A DNA stretch of 64,000 nucleotides, taken from positions 13,766,001-13,830,000 of the forward strand of contig NC_079883.1 in assembly GCF_029227915.1 (NCBI RefSeq), given 5' to 3'. Under the pieces are notes generated by a model. It did not search any database. It was not told the origin of the DNA and worked only from the letters and a program-made list of their open reading frames with translations. The DNA comes from Hydractinia symbiolongicarpus. Lineage: Eukaryota > Cnidaria > Hydrozoa > Anthoathecata > Hydractiniidae. This document shows, in pieces, positions 1 through 13,561 of this stretch (position 1 is its first letter; each line of letters starts with the position of its first letter). The translations under genes and the position numbers were made by a program.

Positions 1-1
1 G

Positions 2-3000
2 TTGGGAGGTAAAATAAAAAATGCTAAAATTGATCGCAAAAACCTAGAAAATCACATTAAAACTCTAACTAACACGAATGAAGAATTGCAAAATAAAAAT
101 AAAATTATTAACGACGCTCACACAGCAGCCGAAAGAAAAGCGATATCTTTACAAAGTGAACTTAAAGAAATGGCGAGACGTTTCGATGGTCAAAACGAAA
201 ACATCGATGAGCTGTTTGCGAAAATGACTTTAATCGAAAACGAAAACAAGACTTTACGAGATAACTTTACAAACGCTGAAAAGCGTTTGGAGTTGAAAGA
301 ATCTCTAATAGTCGAAATGACGAAGAAAACAAACGAGGCCGCAGAAAATTACAACGCCTTGAAATCTTCAATACGCCAAGCTGAATTGGAAGGGCGCGAC
401 CACGAACAGAGAATGTATACTTTACGAAACGAGAATATGTCTTTGGAAAAGTCAATGCGAGAAATAAGCGATGAAAACGCGCACTGGCGGGAGCAAGTTT
501 CAAACATGCGTCGATTGTTGTCGAAAACAGAGGACGAAAAAGAGAAAAGGTAAGGAGAAGTTATGCTTCGTTTATAACTTATGCCCAGAATGTTTTTAAA
601 TAAAAAAAGCCAAATAATTCAGGTCGTCCATCCAAAATTGCAGATGTTTTCGTAATGCAACATTTTAGCAAATTAAAAAAAAATATTTTGAAAATTTATT
701 TTATGTGTTCTCACATCCCTACGTCACAAGATGTTTGACGTCATTGAGGATGTCTATACTCCCCTTTATAAATTAGTTACATTACTAGATATAAATATAT
801 CATTGATATATATCCCTTACCTTCCACAGACGGAAAGTCAACAAACGGCAAAGCTGTAGGATTCAATTAAATCTATTATTTTAAATATATTTTTTCTTCT
901 TTAGTTTCAACGAAGCTACGTACCTGCAACATGAGCTCGACTCAGAGCGTTTGAAAATGAAACAAAAAAACGAGCAAACGAACAAAGAACAAAAGGTCGC
1001 TATCAGCGAATTGCAATCAAAGGTTAGAAAATCCTTTTCTTCTCATTTTATTTTGTACGTTGTAGATATTACTATCTTTGTACCCCAATCTTTTACATTC
1101 CAAAACGTGGCCTGACACAAATGATAAACGTTTTACCCTTAATTCAAAAAAATTAGTTGGGACGCTGACGTACATAGTTTTTAGTCATGGCAAACATGAC
1201 GCACTTGGCCACCTCGAAATGTAAAAATGTCCTTACGGTTTTATTAGACCCTATGTACCAATATAACATGAAGCAAACGGTTTGAAAGCTGAGTGGTAAT
1301 TCTGTATTTTACAGAGAAAAATACACGAAAATCAATATCATGTACTCCCCTGTACAAGTAAAATTACAAAAGAGCAAATAGTAGAAATCTTGCTGAGTCA
1401 GCAACCATGTACATTCCAGCAGCATAAGATAGCTCACGAGCAGAAATTCTCAGTAAATAAACTCAATATCGCCTTTTATAATATCGCTGAAATTTTCTCA
1501 ATTCCTATTTTTTTAACATGTAATATGTCAGTAAAGGCTAATTGCAATATATGATGAAATTTTCAAGAGCTTTTTATCTTCTTTTAAACAAAACAAGGCA
1601 TACAACATACCAACATACAGTCATATTATGACTATTTGTACTTTTTGAAAAACTATAATTTTGTAATGCAAATAATATTATATTTTATTCTCAGGGAACA
1701 ACATTTTTAAAGAATTTGGCGCTTTTTTCAAAAAAAAAAAAGGTTTTGTACGAAATTCAATGTCTGCGAATTTCTGCATAATTAAGCATGTAAAATGATT
1801 TTTGGCGTATGTTTGATAGCCAACAATGGCACAAGAAAACCTCCATTAGAAAGTAAAACACAAGTAAATGAGATTAACAGAGGTCGCGTTTTTTTAGTCA
1901 AATATACATCCTAACAAAGTTTTATCCCCAAAATAACAAAAGAATTGTTTTTTTCTGCAATGAAAATAAAAGATATCTCAAAAAAGTCGTAGTTATTTAA
2001 AAAGAAAACAAAGATAGAGAAATTAAAAAAAAAAATAAGAAAATTTCAGCCTAATTAAAGCTGGTAGGTCAAAAACGGTTTTCTTTTAAAACAATTCGTT
2101 GTCTGTCTAGGCTTGCATTAATGAACTGAAGTGGGTTCATTGATGAAAACAAAACAAATATGTTTTGTAAACTCCTGCAACTATAGATGGTACGATGTTT
2201 AATTCGCCTACCAATGAACCCAAAACGTTTCTAATACTATTTTTGCGGGTCTAAACAAATTTTATAATTCCAGATTTTAATTTTCGCAGAATTTTCTGCG
2301 AAAATTAGTACTATTAAGGTGGCTTTTTTGCAGTCAAGTGGAAAACGCAATTTAGTTAAACAATCCTAGCGGTAATGGCATCCGTCATGTATTATTTCGT
2401 TAACACGTTTCCCCACGTAATCCCTTAATAGGGACAAATCGCAAAACCAAAGATTTTAGCTTAACGCTCCTGAATACTGATTTAGTGTTATGAATTTTTG
2501 ATAGATTTCATCCTTGAAAGACGAATTGACCCAAGAAAGAAGATTAAGGCAACGTCTAGAAGTGTTGTACAACCAACGTGATGGTCAAGTGAGTAAATTA
2601 CGGAACACTTTTGATGAATCGTTAAATACAATAACAAACGATACAAAAAACATCAAACATATACTCGGAAAATCCCTTAAAAAACTCGATCGGCAGATTT
2701 TACATAACGATGGCCTCGTCACTGATTCCGATTTTACCGAAACGGATGATCAATTCTTATCTCCTGAAAACAAACAACGTAGTCGATACCAACATTACAA
2801 TTCTGCAAGTCGTCGAAGTAAATCGTTAGAACCGTCCGTGGACACACTGGGCGAGAGAAATAAAGTTCGAACACCTTCACCTTCGTTCGAGTCACATGAA
2901 TACGGAAAAGACAAACTGCATTCCTCCGTGTTGCTACCCTCTTCGAAGCCTCAACTTTTGATGCGGGAATACAGTAGTGGAAAGTCACCACGAGATTCCA

Positions 3001-3041
3001 CACCAAAGAATAGACGTTCTTATAAAAGGGTTTCTAGATAA
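2..3041 (+). CDS. Coiled-coil protein, 3' part of gene (partial)
   Basis: Three exons: 2-549, 905-1022 and 2505-3041. The first donor is GTAAGG; the acceptors end in TTTAG and GATAG. The frame runs on (phase 2, then phase 0) to a stop at 3039-3041. The gene begins outside the window, because the first frame has no convincing start. The encoded 400 or so residues are charged and heptad-rich, with long Glu/Lys/Asn/Leu coiled coil through the first two exons and the start of the third. A Ser/Arg/Pro-rich, probably disordered tail ends in KRVSR. This looks like a centrosomal, ciliary-rootlet or cytoskeletal coiled-coil protein, but I do not recognise the family. Another exon could be hidden in the 1.5 kb second intron, since both flanking phases are 0. 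An AATAAA lies at 3170-3175. Confidence 0.75.
1023..2504 (+). other. Intron of the coiled-coil gene
   Basis: AT-rich, with homopolymer A and T runs. No open frame with splice signals was found, apart from the flanking GTTAGA donor and GATAG acceptor. Confidence 0.5.
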
Positions 3042-4296
3042 CATTTTATAGATTTTTAGGTGCAAGTTTTTATTATATTCTGAAAAAAAACGAAAAAAAA
3101 AACAACAGAAAATGCCCCCGTGATAGATTTCTTGAGGTCCAATGAGTTTGATGAACTAAATAAGAGAATAATAAACTTTCACGATAATTTAACCTCATAT
3201 TTCGTAAAAGTTTCTTCCGCAAAGCACGCCAAAATTGCTTAACCGAAAAAGTTTATTCTCGCGAAATGTCAAAAGTACGGAAAAAACGCAAAAATTTAAC
3301 ATACCGTAAACTTCCAGTCAAAAAGTCTAATGATTTAGTAATAAATTGCGATTTTTATTGTTAAAATCGCAAACCACAAGAATTTACTTCCGCGAGGTAT
3401 AAAAACTCTCGAATCCGCGAGAGTGTATTCCTGCAAAAGACTTAACCACAAAAGTTAATTCCCAAAATCTAGAGGCGTTTTAGATACTGAAAATTGTAAC
3501 CATATTCGCAAAAATTTATGTACACTAAAATTACCTGGAAAGGTTAATTTGCGAAAGTTAAATTTTCGCGAGTTTTATGGTGGTGGTTGCTTATTATGTC
3601 CTTCTGCTTGATAGAGTTACGCCTTGTTATTTCTTGTTTTTTGTTATTAATAAACTTTTGGGATAAAAACGGAAACTAAATTTCTTAACGTCTGTTTTTT
3701 ATTCGTTTTGTAGCTGATAAAAAATAATAATCAGCCATTCTGACACGAGCCAGTTCAATTAAAGGCTTCCATAAAAAAAGGCAGGAAGTAAATTAAAATG
3801 ACAAAAATAAGATTCGCGAAAATATTTTTTCGAAATGATTTTTTTGATGACCACGCAAAATTAAAGAACACTTTAATATGTCTTCCGAATTTAGTCGCAC
3901 GGAAGCTGTAACGACAACTTATATTTAATTTAAAAAAGCCTAAAATTACAAAACATAGCTATAATTGTATTAAATATGTTTGTTTAGATCATTTATGATA
4001 TCATTATTCGATAATAAGACTACATTGAAAGCGAAGAACGTGGTATAAAACTCAACTTTTATCCCATGTTATATGCATGTATATACCATTTCACTACCTT
4101 GAAAGTGTAGTGTGCGCTATTGTCAACCCTTGCCTTTACCAATTGGATTTATGACAAAACCATTCTTTAGTCGACTTTAAAAGCTAAACAAAGAAATATT
4201 CCTGTTACAACATCATTTGTTTTACGTTTACTATTGAGTCAATCCATCTATTGTTATTTGGATCAATCCCTTTATTTATTTTTTTATATCAACGCG

Positions 4297-4648
4297 CCCT
4301 AGCTTCGTGTTTAACTTTCGTACTTTGTGCGGGAGACCGGAGTTCAATTCCCCTTGACGGCGATTCAATATGGGCGAGTAAATGTTAATAGCCTCAGGTT
4401 AACCCACGCCATGTAAGGGAAAATTGGGGAGATGACTCAATGTGTGGGCCGTTGGATGTTGCAGGGAGTTGTCTGATAGAGCGAGGTTCCTAATTGGGTC
4501 TGCTTAGCACAAAATAGGCATTAAATACTTTAGGACTCCGCATTTAAGCCATGGTACCTCCTGAAAACCTTGAAATAATAGACGACATGGCATATTACAA
4601 ATATTTGTGACATTAGCTATGTAAAATATGCACACCTATCTATCCCTT
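4297..4648 (+). repeat. tRNA-derived SINE, copy 1
   Basis: A pol III B-box-like AGTTCAATTCC sits at 4341-4351. The 300 or so bases that follow are shared with copies at 50609-51262 (+) and 35420-35607 (-). The shared body includes GGGCCGTTGGATGTTGC, a GCATTAAATACT block, and a 3' end with ATGTAAAATATGCAC followed by CTATCTATC. The A box is degraded here, while the 50.6 kb copy keeps a tRNA-like head. Boundaries are approximate. Confidence 0.7.
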
Positions 4649-4681
4649 GCTTTATCAACTCTTACACAAACAAATTCTATC

Positions 4682-4687
4682 TTTATT
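4682..4687 (-). terminator. Poly(A) signal of FAM98
   Basis: AATAAA on the minus strand, about 9 bases after the FAM98 stop codon. Its position is unusually close to the stop, so a later signal may be used. Confidence 0.35.
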
Positions 4688-4695
4688 TACCAGTA

Positions 4696-7600
4696 TCAGC
4701 TATAATACATTTGAGAATCCCTTTGGTCAAAACTTCGTTGGCGTCCACCCTGGCCTCTCCCTCGACCACCCCAGCCTATAACATAAAAAAAACAATGGAT
4801 TACAAAAAGATTTTCTTGTGAAGCCTTACAAACAACCTAACTTTTCTATTTAAAAGCAAATGCACAAAAGACATGACAAAAGTCTACCACGAATTCTTTG
4901 CGGGAAGCCTACACCTACACGCACCGTAAAAAAAAGATCTGCTTTATAACACAAAATACACCTACCACGGCCTCTTCCACGTCCTGTATTTCCGCCTCCT
5001 TTACCGTATGCGTCATCATGACTGTATCTGCGCTTAGAATCATTGTGTTGATCTGTAATTAAAAAAAAGTTAGAAAGATATCACTAACTTTAAAAGGGGA
5101 ATGTTTTTTGCGAAAAAGCAATTTAGCAATGTTTTTCCCTTTTATTCTGCAGGGCGGGGAAAGGATAATTTCCTGCATTCATAGTTAGGAGGCTGCTAAT
5201 AAATTGAAGTCGTGTATTGTATTCCAAGATTTGAAATAAGGGGTGGGGGACAAGTTTCACTTAAATCGTTTTATCAACATCTTTTAAAAACGTGAATTCC
5301 TTTGAAAACCTTTGAATTCCTTGTCAGAAAGTTAAATTATTTCTTGGGTTACATTGTACACTTTGGTGTAATTGTACTTCTCGTTTTTTGAAGACTTTTA
5401 TTGTACATTATATGTCATTTTTTAATATGCTTAAATAGTACTAACAAAAGAGTGAGGCGGATTATGGGGGTAGGGGTGTATTAATATATAGGACTGGATG
5501 GTAAAAATGTCTAAAATTTCGCGTAGCACCCTACAATTAGGTTACCAAGAGTACAGGAACTATATATGTCTTTTATATTTTCAATGAATTTTGTCTGTAT
5601 ACATAAAAAGAAATCGTTTAAGAAAAGCTACGATCTACAATCCTAGCAATGCACAAAAAAATAGGTCAATTTGAGTAGCAGGCCAATTCGGCCCTTACAG
5701 GTAGTTCTTTTAGCAAGAAAATATCTTCTAGGAAAGAGATAACAAAACGTGATAGAAATTATAAGAGAAACTTATAAAATTTTTTTTTGCTTAATCAATC
5801 AAATTAAACACATTTTTAACATGTACCTCCACCATCGTAACCACTATCAGCTCTTTCATACTGTCCGCGACCACCACCACCACCACCACCGCCTTCGCGG
5901 TCACCACTACCGCCACCGCCGCCACGATAATCACCTCTATAGCCACCTCTGCCGCCTTACAAAAAATATATTACAAATTACAAATAAAAAAGGAAAGATT
6001 AATAACATGAAAAACAATGAATACAAAAACTAATTAACTTAATTTTTTGATGAAATTATTTTCAGTCAAGGACTAACAACCCTTTTGAAAATACAAGATT
6101 TCTTTAAATTGTTAGAATAGCCCCTGCTCTTTAGGCGCCGTGCCAAAAATTAGCGCCATACACTTTTTATAAAAAGGAACCAGAAATTTCGGCTACCTCG
6201 AGTGTTGCTATCCTTTTTTTCAGCCTTTTTACAGTATAATGAAAGTTCTGGCGACTTAAAAATCAAGTTTATACACTTTCGCAAAAAAAAAAAAAAAAAA
6301 AAAAAAAAATTTACAATCTAAAAAAATTACAGCGATTTCTAGCCTCGTTTTCCTTACAAGACAGTTTTAATAAAGTTGCATGATCGCCATATAAACAAAC
6401 AGCTCGTAAAAGTATCCAGGCGTATAATAAACATTACTGTACCTCCCCGGTAACCTCCACCACCACCTCTCGGAGGGTCTGGCTTTCGCTGTTGAAACCT
6501 CGGCATTTCGGGGGCCGGTGCTATATTTGATGGTCTACCTCCTCGGTCAGGAACCTTGGTCATAAAACACAGATTACAATGATTGAAGACTAAACTGCAG
6601 AAAAATATTCTTCGACAATTAGAACAACTAAGCTACGCTTAACCAATTGTATCGTATTATTTTTAACCACCATAAATCCTCTTATAAGAGCCCTCTAAAA
6701 AACGCCCGGGGCGTTTATTTGGTGTTTACAATTTTAAAGGTAGGTTTTAATTTACAAAGGTTCTTTAAATAATATTAATAACATCTTTTTTATTCATCTT
6801 ATCGAAAAAGTGGAAGACAGCGTTGCCCCTTTAACACGAGTTTGTTAGATTGTCGGCGAAAAAAGAGTTGTTTTCGTAAAGTTTAAAACATTATAACTTC
6901 GTCATAAAGTAAAAAAACAATTACAGCAAGTGTCCACGATTTGTTTAGGAAAAAAAAGAAAGATATTAATTACCTAAACAACTTAAGGGAGAATAACTTA
7001 AACATTTTTCATTTGTTTTTACTCATAAAAACACGTGTGGTAACATTTCTCTATTGAAGTGGGGCGTTCATTACAGGAGGCGTGTAAAAGAACGGAGGCG
7101 TGTAAAAGAACGGGGGCTTTTTTATTAGAATTAAATCGACTTTCTAAACACTTAATATTCCCGTGTAAAGTTACGCATTTCCAGCTCACCGAAACTAGAC
7201 GAAGAATATAGTTCAACAAATTTCCTACACTGTGTCCAGTCATGTTAGTGCAAAAGGCTTTCCCATAACAAAAAAGACCAAGGGGATTGGAAGCTAATTT
7301 TACTGATCACTTAGTGGCTCATCATTATCTTCAAGCGCGTTGGGCACACCTTTTTAAAAAGCATCCTATCTTTTAGAAATGAAAAATAGTTGGGAGTGAT
7401 TTTTTTTTGTTTGTCTGTAAGTCTGTTTGTAAAAATAAACAAACTAACGCGCAGATCGTTGCACTGCGTCGTGGCAAAAAATCTTTAAAAGTGATTTCAG
7501 ATAGAGAAAAACATTATTTAATGTAAATTACCTTTCCAATCATAACTTTGTGTATTTCAGACTTTGTGCCTTCTCTGACGTCACCACTGCTTGTTTTCTG

Positions 7601-10600
7601 TATCACGTATAAATCTAGAGAAAGAAGTGAATCACGTGACAATTGCAGACGGTGAATGTTGAGTTACTAAAAAAAAGAAAGATAAAAAGATTGTGGAAAC
7701 GACTAGTAACAAACACTCCTTCGCAGAACGCCGACGAAACAAATGGCAACAAAAACATTAAATGTAAGCCTAACATCGAAGAGGGGAGGAGGAGCAGACA
7801 GAGAAACAGACAGACCGACAATCAGAGAAACAGAAAGACAGAATGACACAGAAGCAGACAGATAGACAGAGGTACAGACAGACAAAAAGTGAAACAGACA
7901 AAAAAAGAAACAGGGGGACAAAGAAACAGGAAGACATAGACATACAGCGACACGGACAAAGAAAGAGACAGATAAAGAAACAGACAAACAGACACAGAAT
8001 CACACAGACAGACGCAAAGACAAAGACAGACATACAACTCTATTTCTACCTTTTCTTGCAGCTAATACGTCACTTATTGATGTTAGCGAGTCTTCCACTA
8101 GCAAAGTACGGATAGGTTGATATGCTTGTGAGACTTCTTCCACAGAGTTCTATAAATCAATGTTGGCGAGATTATTTGCGCAAGAAAGAAGCCTGATTAT
8201 CAAGCAACACACCAAATTTATTCGTACATGTAAGAGAAGATCCGTTCATGGCGATTATTAAGAGCTTTCATTTTGATAGCCTTAATAGTTTTTTCTTCAC
8301 CTAAACTTTCTCCGATTTTGAAAAGTTTTTCGCAGACACAAACGTACATACTTTTAACTTATCCGACCATGTGAACGATTGTATAGTGACATCAACTCTT
8401 TTTATCAACACTTTCCTTCGCATTTTATATTCTTGACACATAGCATCGTTAATCTTCGACACTTCTTCCTAAGTGAATTTGATTAAAAAGGTTAAAGTTG
8501 AGCTGACGACTAGCCTGAGACACAGAGAACTACACCTGACCGTCATCAGGACTCGCGAGATTCAAGGGTAAAAACATAATGATGCAATTTAACACAAATA
8601 ACCGCCATGATTTTAGACACTACACCTTAAATACATTGCAATACAATACTAATTAGTAAAAACTGTTAGCACTATTTCAGCTATAGATGGACAAAGCAAC
8701 CCTTTAGGTAGATGCGACATAAAAAAGCAACGTATTGCTGTAGGTTTGATTGGTTTACCAGTAGACACTTCTTTCTTCAAATGATTTTAGATACTGAAAC
8801 GGCGCTATAGAATTTGAATTTAATTCTACTTTTTTATGTAAAACATTACCTGCAAGCCGGTCCAATCAGATCAACTAAATCCCCTTATAACGCATTATGG
8901 TAAAATTTTGTTGTGTGTCCACAATTTTCATTGGAAATCTGGCCGTAACTAAGTTACTCATTGACTATAACTAACAGAGACGCATTGATTCCCTTTTGAA
9001 ACTAAGCAAATGATTCTCACAATCCCAATATGTTAACATTACAATAAAAAGCAACAAAAAAAACAGATTAAGCATCTAGTGCAATGCATTATTGCAAAGA
9101 CGTGCAGTAGACATAAATCTAATAAGTTTGACATTCATACCCACTGTTTCGAATTTAAGTTTTTCGTCATTAAAGGTTCGGAAAGGTAATTTTCTGGTAG
9201 CGTTGATAACTTTTGCTTTAGCTAAAGTGTGAAAGCAAGATAAATTGAGCAAGAATGAAGAATCCAAAAAAGTTCGATAGAAAATTTATTCTATCCGCAT
9301 TCGATCACCAATAAGTTAAGTACCTTGGATTTGACATCGTCAAAAAGTTTTTTGACGTTCGATGTTGCGGGAACATCAAGGACATCTGTAATGGTTTGCA
9401 CGCAAACAGCTGTTGCATTTAAGTCGACATCCTGGAAATAAAAACTAGTCGATTTGACAAGAAATAATAGAACGTATTTACATAATTGCATGACATTTTG
9501 TTTGCACGGACAACGTTACATTTTGCTATTCAAAAATACATACAAAGGACATTGGTTTAATGTTTGGTTTAATAGATTTGTCTCACGGTTCAACAACATC
9601 CGATTACGTTAATTGTGTTTCAATTAATTACTATGATTCTAAGTTTTTGACACCTGCCTCCGAGTGCATTTTCAGTATCAGCTGCCTATAAATTGCAACT
9701 GGCCGCCAAAATTGATCTCTTCCTTGCCTAATATCCTGCTATACCACGGAGTTGGTAGAAGGATATTTTTTGCATATTTCACCGAAATTTTTAAGCATTA
9801 CCAGGCATGTAGATTAATATTATACGAAGAGAGTAAAGTTAGAGTCACAAATAAGTAAAACCAAAACCTTAACATTTCATCTTCAATTTACAATGCCCCA
9901 AATATTTACCAAAAAACCTCCTCACCATTTTTTCATCAGCATTCACATCATCATCACAATGTGCTGAAGCATACATATGACAGGCTTGTAACTCACTAAC
10001 TAAAAAATCTAAAAGCAAAAACAATAAAAGCTAGCTTTAAAATCAGAAACATGTCTCGTAGTAGATACCATGCCTGCTGCTAGCAATGAAACCCATGACT
10101 AATCTACATTTGCACTTTTTTATTTATCAAGGTCAAAACATTCGGAATTCAAAGTTCTCTAAAAAGTAAGCGGCTGTGTAGATAAGGGTTAAAACTGTGT
10201 CTATTTTCCAGTGGAAATGGTTTATCTTTACGTTAACGGGAGTATAATCGGTATAAACAATTTAAAGCAGATCTGTACACTGCTAACACTGGACCATCAG
10301 TAAAGAACAGCCACACGAATGTGTCATGATTAACCATATATACCCTATATACAAATATGCTTCACCCAGTTAAGCTATATGTGCGTATACCTTTAACATA
10401 TTGCTGCACGTAGTGTAGTGGGTTCTTTTGTGGCTCCCAGGATCGCGACTTGAATCGCTCACTGCCAGGCAGTACGTTGCAATGCACAAAGTAGCTTAAT
10501 TTTAATTTAAAAACCTGACTACTGATATCAACAATGGAACTTTGAATTAACCTTACCTAATATAAACAATTTGCCAGTAGCACTACTCAAGCCATACCGT

Positions 10601-13561
10601 TGTAATACGTCATTATAAGGAAAACCTGGAAGAAAATAAAAATCACTGTCAAAATGAATGACGTATGCAATACAACAATTTTTGGGGCATTTGGGCATAA
10701 ACATATATAGGCCTAAAAACATTTTACCTCAAATTAGGTGATTGACTACTTTAAGTAAATGTAGGTCATATAAAATCACATGGTCAAAAAAATACACAAA
10801 AAACACAAGATATGTGGGAACTTGATAAAGCTGTGTTCATTGTTAGAACCTTTCATAATGTATTTCCCATGGTTTCATGTGAATTTTAATGGATTGTATT
10901 TTCATGATTTTTAGAGAGAAGTAACAGTAGGATTGAAATAACTTCTATAAACAGTCTTATTTTAATTTGTATGCATTTTACAACTTACAATATGCATAGG
11001 AAACGAGGACAAAAATAACCCGACTCAAAGTGACATTATGTGGTTTAAAATTGGAGCGCCTCATATATAAAAGATGCGTAGAAAAAGTTTTACATTTCGT
11101 GGAAATTTTCATGACGATAACTCTTCTAATTAGCTACGACACGTTATGTACGTAATTATTTATTAAGGATATTTAGGAGCATTTTAGCTAGATATTTTCA
11201 ATTCGCAGGGAAAACACATATTGATTTTAGGTAAATTCGACTTAGTAAAGGTATAACTTAGAATAATTACCAGAATTAAGGATGTCAAAGGAATTGAGGA
11301 AGACAAGTAGGATTGATCAGATTTCATTCTGGCATTAGCTGATACAGAATATATATTGAGAAGAAAAAAAGAAAACTATTATAAAATTGAGTTTGAGAAA
11401 TGGATGGTTTCTATAAATATTTTAAATTTATAGGATTTTTTTTAAAAAAAAAGAAAGAAAAAATTAGGCCTTAGGCTTATTAAGATTTTTTAGGATTTTA
11501 ACGAGGCAGAGATAGTTTGTACGCAAAAAAAAGATAACTGCTTATAGCTGTTGTTTCACGAACTGTAAATGACACTGTGAACAGACGTTCAGTAGTAGCT
11601 AAAAACACTGTACCTAGTTCCCTGACAAATCCTTTTAATTCCAATATGAACGTTTCTCGATTATCTAAAACAAACAAATGACACACAGGTAACGTTATAC
11701 AAAAACCAGGATGACTCATGGTTTTGCGGATAGGGCGAAGTTAGATATTTCCTGAGAATTTGTTTTCGCCTCTTTTCCAATACCAAGGAAAAGTTAAAAC
11801 TTTTAACCAAAAAGAGATTAAGATGAACAATTTACAACTGGGCATCACTAAACACTTAACACTCAGTTTTTGCAAACATATTAGACATAACAGTGAGTCA
11901 GGGTCAATCAAGAAGCAGAAAAAAATGGAAAAAATGTTCTTTAAACTTCTATCCAGCTTTTACACGAAGTTAGACTTGACAATCCTGTTAACCAAAATCA
12001 TGGAAAAAATTAGTAAAACGAAAAAATAAAGTTTTTTTGTCCTTTTTTAAAAACGGCCGAAAAGGCGAAATAGTTAAACTCTGCAGTCAACATCTTGTAG
12101 CTAGCCATAAAAAAATTAGGGACTCCGATTGTTATCGAAAACACTTTTACATATGGTCTTTCAAAATAATTGTACTGGATTTGCAGGTAGATATAACTTC
12201 GCAAATTTAAAAATACTCAATTGCCATTTTTCGCAAATGACATAAGAATGGTATCAAAATTTTTCGCAATATACACAAATATATTTTTAAGTATGTCGAA
12301 AAAATAAACGTTGCATTTAATAATAAAAAACTCCTTTATTATTTAGATATTTACGAAATATTTGTCTACATGTAACCTGCTTTTTTAAATCATTTACAAT
12401 CACGGAAAAAATATAATAAACAGAACGGCTAATTTCGAATTTCGAAGCCACAAGTGATTACATTGGTTGCTTCTATATTAGAGTTGTCAATGTCCACAGA
12501 GTACTTAGGACTTCTGGTTAAATCTATACCCTAGACGTCAGTTTGGACATTTTTTCTTACATTCGGGGATTTTTGTGAGTCTTGACAGTGGTTATTCCGC
12601 AATGCAGACGTATTAAAGAGCCACCAGCGCAATTCAAATGATGCTTACGAAACATACGCATTTGTGGCAGAACTTCCGCAGCCTACTGGCGGCGCAGATT
12701 CGCGAGCTGATGCTTTTTGTAACTTTGTAAAGTGATCGAAAAAGTGCCATTGGGATTGGAGCTTTTGTTCCAATCATCCGTGTTGTCCAAAGGCCGCAGA
12801 AACTGGACTGGAAAGTCACACTACAGTAAACGGGCGACTACAAAAGGAGGGGATACTATCACACTCCGTCTCGACATCAAAGTGAAATGGCCAACGATTT
12901 TATCTGTAACACGACCAATCAGGAGAAATTTAGCGCTGCAGGTTTTGTTTGCGGATAAAAGACTAGCTAAACTTACATTTTAAATAAATGGCTGCAAATA
13001 GATTTAAAAAATCGCTTGTTAAAAAAATTTTAATAAAAAAAATCTTCTAATAAATGAAATTTTACCAGTGACTATTTCTTCGAACTGGCAAAAATCTTTC
13101 AATTTTGTTGCTAACCAAACAATTAACTGAATAAACGGTGCGTCGACTATACCAGAATTGATAGTATCTTTCAGTTTCGCTTTTGTACAGCAACTCTCGT
13201 CATATCTACAAACAACAAACCAACGTGTATGGTTCACAGCAAGCTTTCTAACAGAAAGGTTAAATTTGTACAGTTTAATTTGTCTGGAAGTAGCTTCATA
13301 GTTTCCTGCGATTTTACAGAAAAAGGTTAAAAAGAAAACAGTATGAAATATGAATCACAACATGGCTTCAGCTTAGTAAAATTTCATGTTTTATTTATAA
13401 AACTTAGGGAATGGGAAAAGAGTAATAGACAAACAAATAAAGAAGAGAACACGGAAACAAACAAATAAACAAACAAAACAAAAACAGAATATAAACACGT
13501 ACTTGAGTACTTCAAGTGCAGAAATGACACGATCTTCCATTTGACTGAATTTATCCTTCAT
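4696..13561 (-). CDS. FAM98: FAM98 family protein
   Basis: FAM98 proteins join RTCB, DDX1 and CGI-99 in the tRNA-splicing ligase complex. The 14 exons, in transcript order, are 13503-13561, 13066-13205, 11614-11664, 10557-10625, 9926-10008, 9324-9431, 9141-9221, 8352-8468, 8050-8149, 7532-7614, 6443-6554, 5827-5955, 4966-5052 and 4696-4775. They total 1299 nt (432 aa), with all phases consistent. Seen in the translation: the N-terminal CH-like region (LKDTINSGIVDAPF, ETFILELKGFVRELG, DFLVSELQACHM), the conserved core (QEYKMRRKVLIKRVDVTIQSF, VSQAYQPIRTLL, VLAARKD), the signature GKVPDRGGRP, and an Arg/Gly-rich RGG tail ending MYYS. The start ATG at 13561 follows an in-frame TAG; a second ATG at 13540 is possible. 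Length is close to human FAM98A (about 518 aa). Whether it matches A, B or C is not resolved. Confidence 0.93.
6284..6309. repeat. Poly(A) tract in FAM98 intron
   Basis: A run of A of about 25 bases, in the intron between the GKVPDRGG exon and the first RGG exon. It has no recognisable element next to it. Confidence 0.7.
7795..8035. repeat. Degenerate CAGA microsatellite
   Basis: About 240 bases of imperfect (CAGA)n/(GACA)n sequence inside the FAM98 intron 7615-8049. It creates overlapping long open frames (Cys/Leu/Val-rich on the minus strand, Gln/Arg-rich on the plus strand) that are not genes. Confidence 0.9.
11665..13065 (-). other. FAM98 intron 2
   Basis: The largest FAM98 intron, phase 1. 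It contains a dispersed repeat at about 12608-12745 with a relative near 40582-40735. Small open frames inside (for example 11760-12029 +) have no splice or family support. Confidence 0.6.
12608..12745 (+). repeat. Dispersed repeat, copy A
   Basis: Shares ordered blocks with 40582-40735: GCAGACGT, AGCGCA, ACTTCC(A/G)CAGCCTAC, GCTGATGCTTT, AACTTTGTAAA and CGAAAAAGTG. Divergence is high, so this is an old element of unknown class. Confidence 0.55.

Larger units (their letters stand above)
3042..4695. other. Intergenic, convergent 3' ends
   Basis: This separates the 3' end of the plus-strand coiled-coil gene from the 3' end of FAM98. It holds AATAAA signals at 3170-3175 and 3649-3654, scattered CGCGAA/TTCGCG motifs (3190-3580, about 3820) that recur elsewhere in the window, and a tRNA-derived SINE near its right end. 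No coding potential was seen. Confidence 0.6.

Noticed and set aside
5749-6033. 94-aa plus-strand frame with a His-rich run
   Set aside because: It is the antisense of the Gly/Arg-rich FAM98 exon 5827-5955.
7615-8115. Several 67-94 aa frames on both strands
   Set aside because: All arise from the CAGA microsatellite in a FAM98 intron and have only repeat-derived composition.
10400-10480. tRNA-like sequence with a weak B box (CGACTTGAATCGC)
   Set aside because: No convincing A box, no cloverleaf and no match to the other SINE copies.
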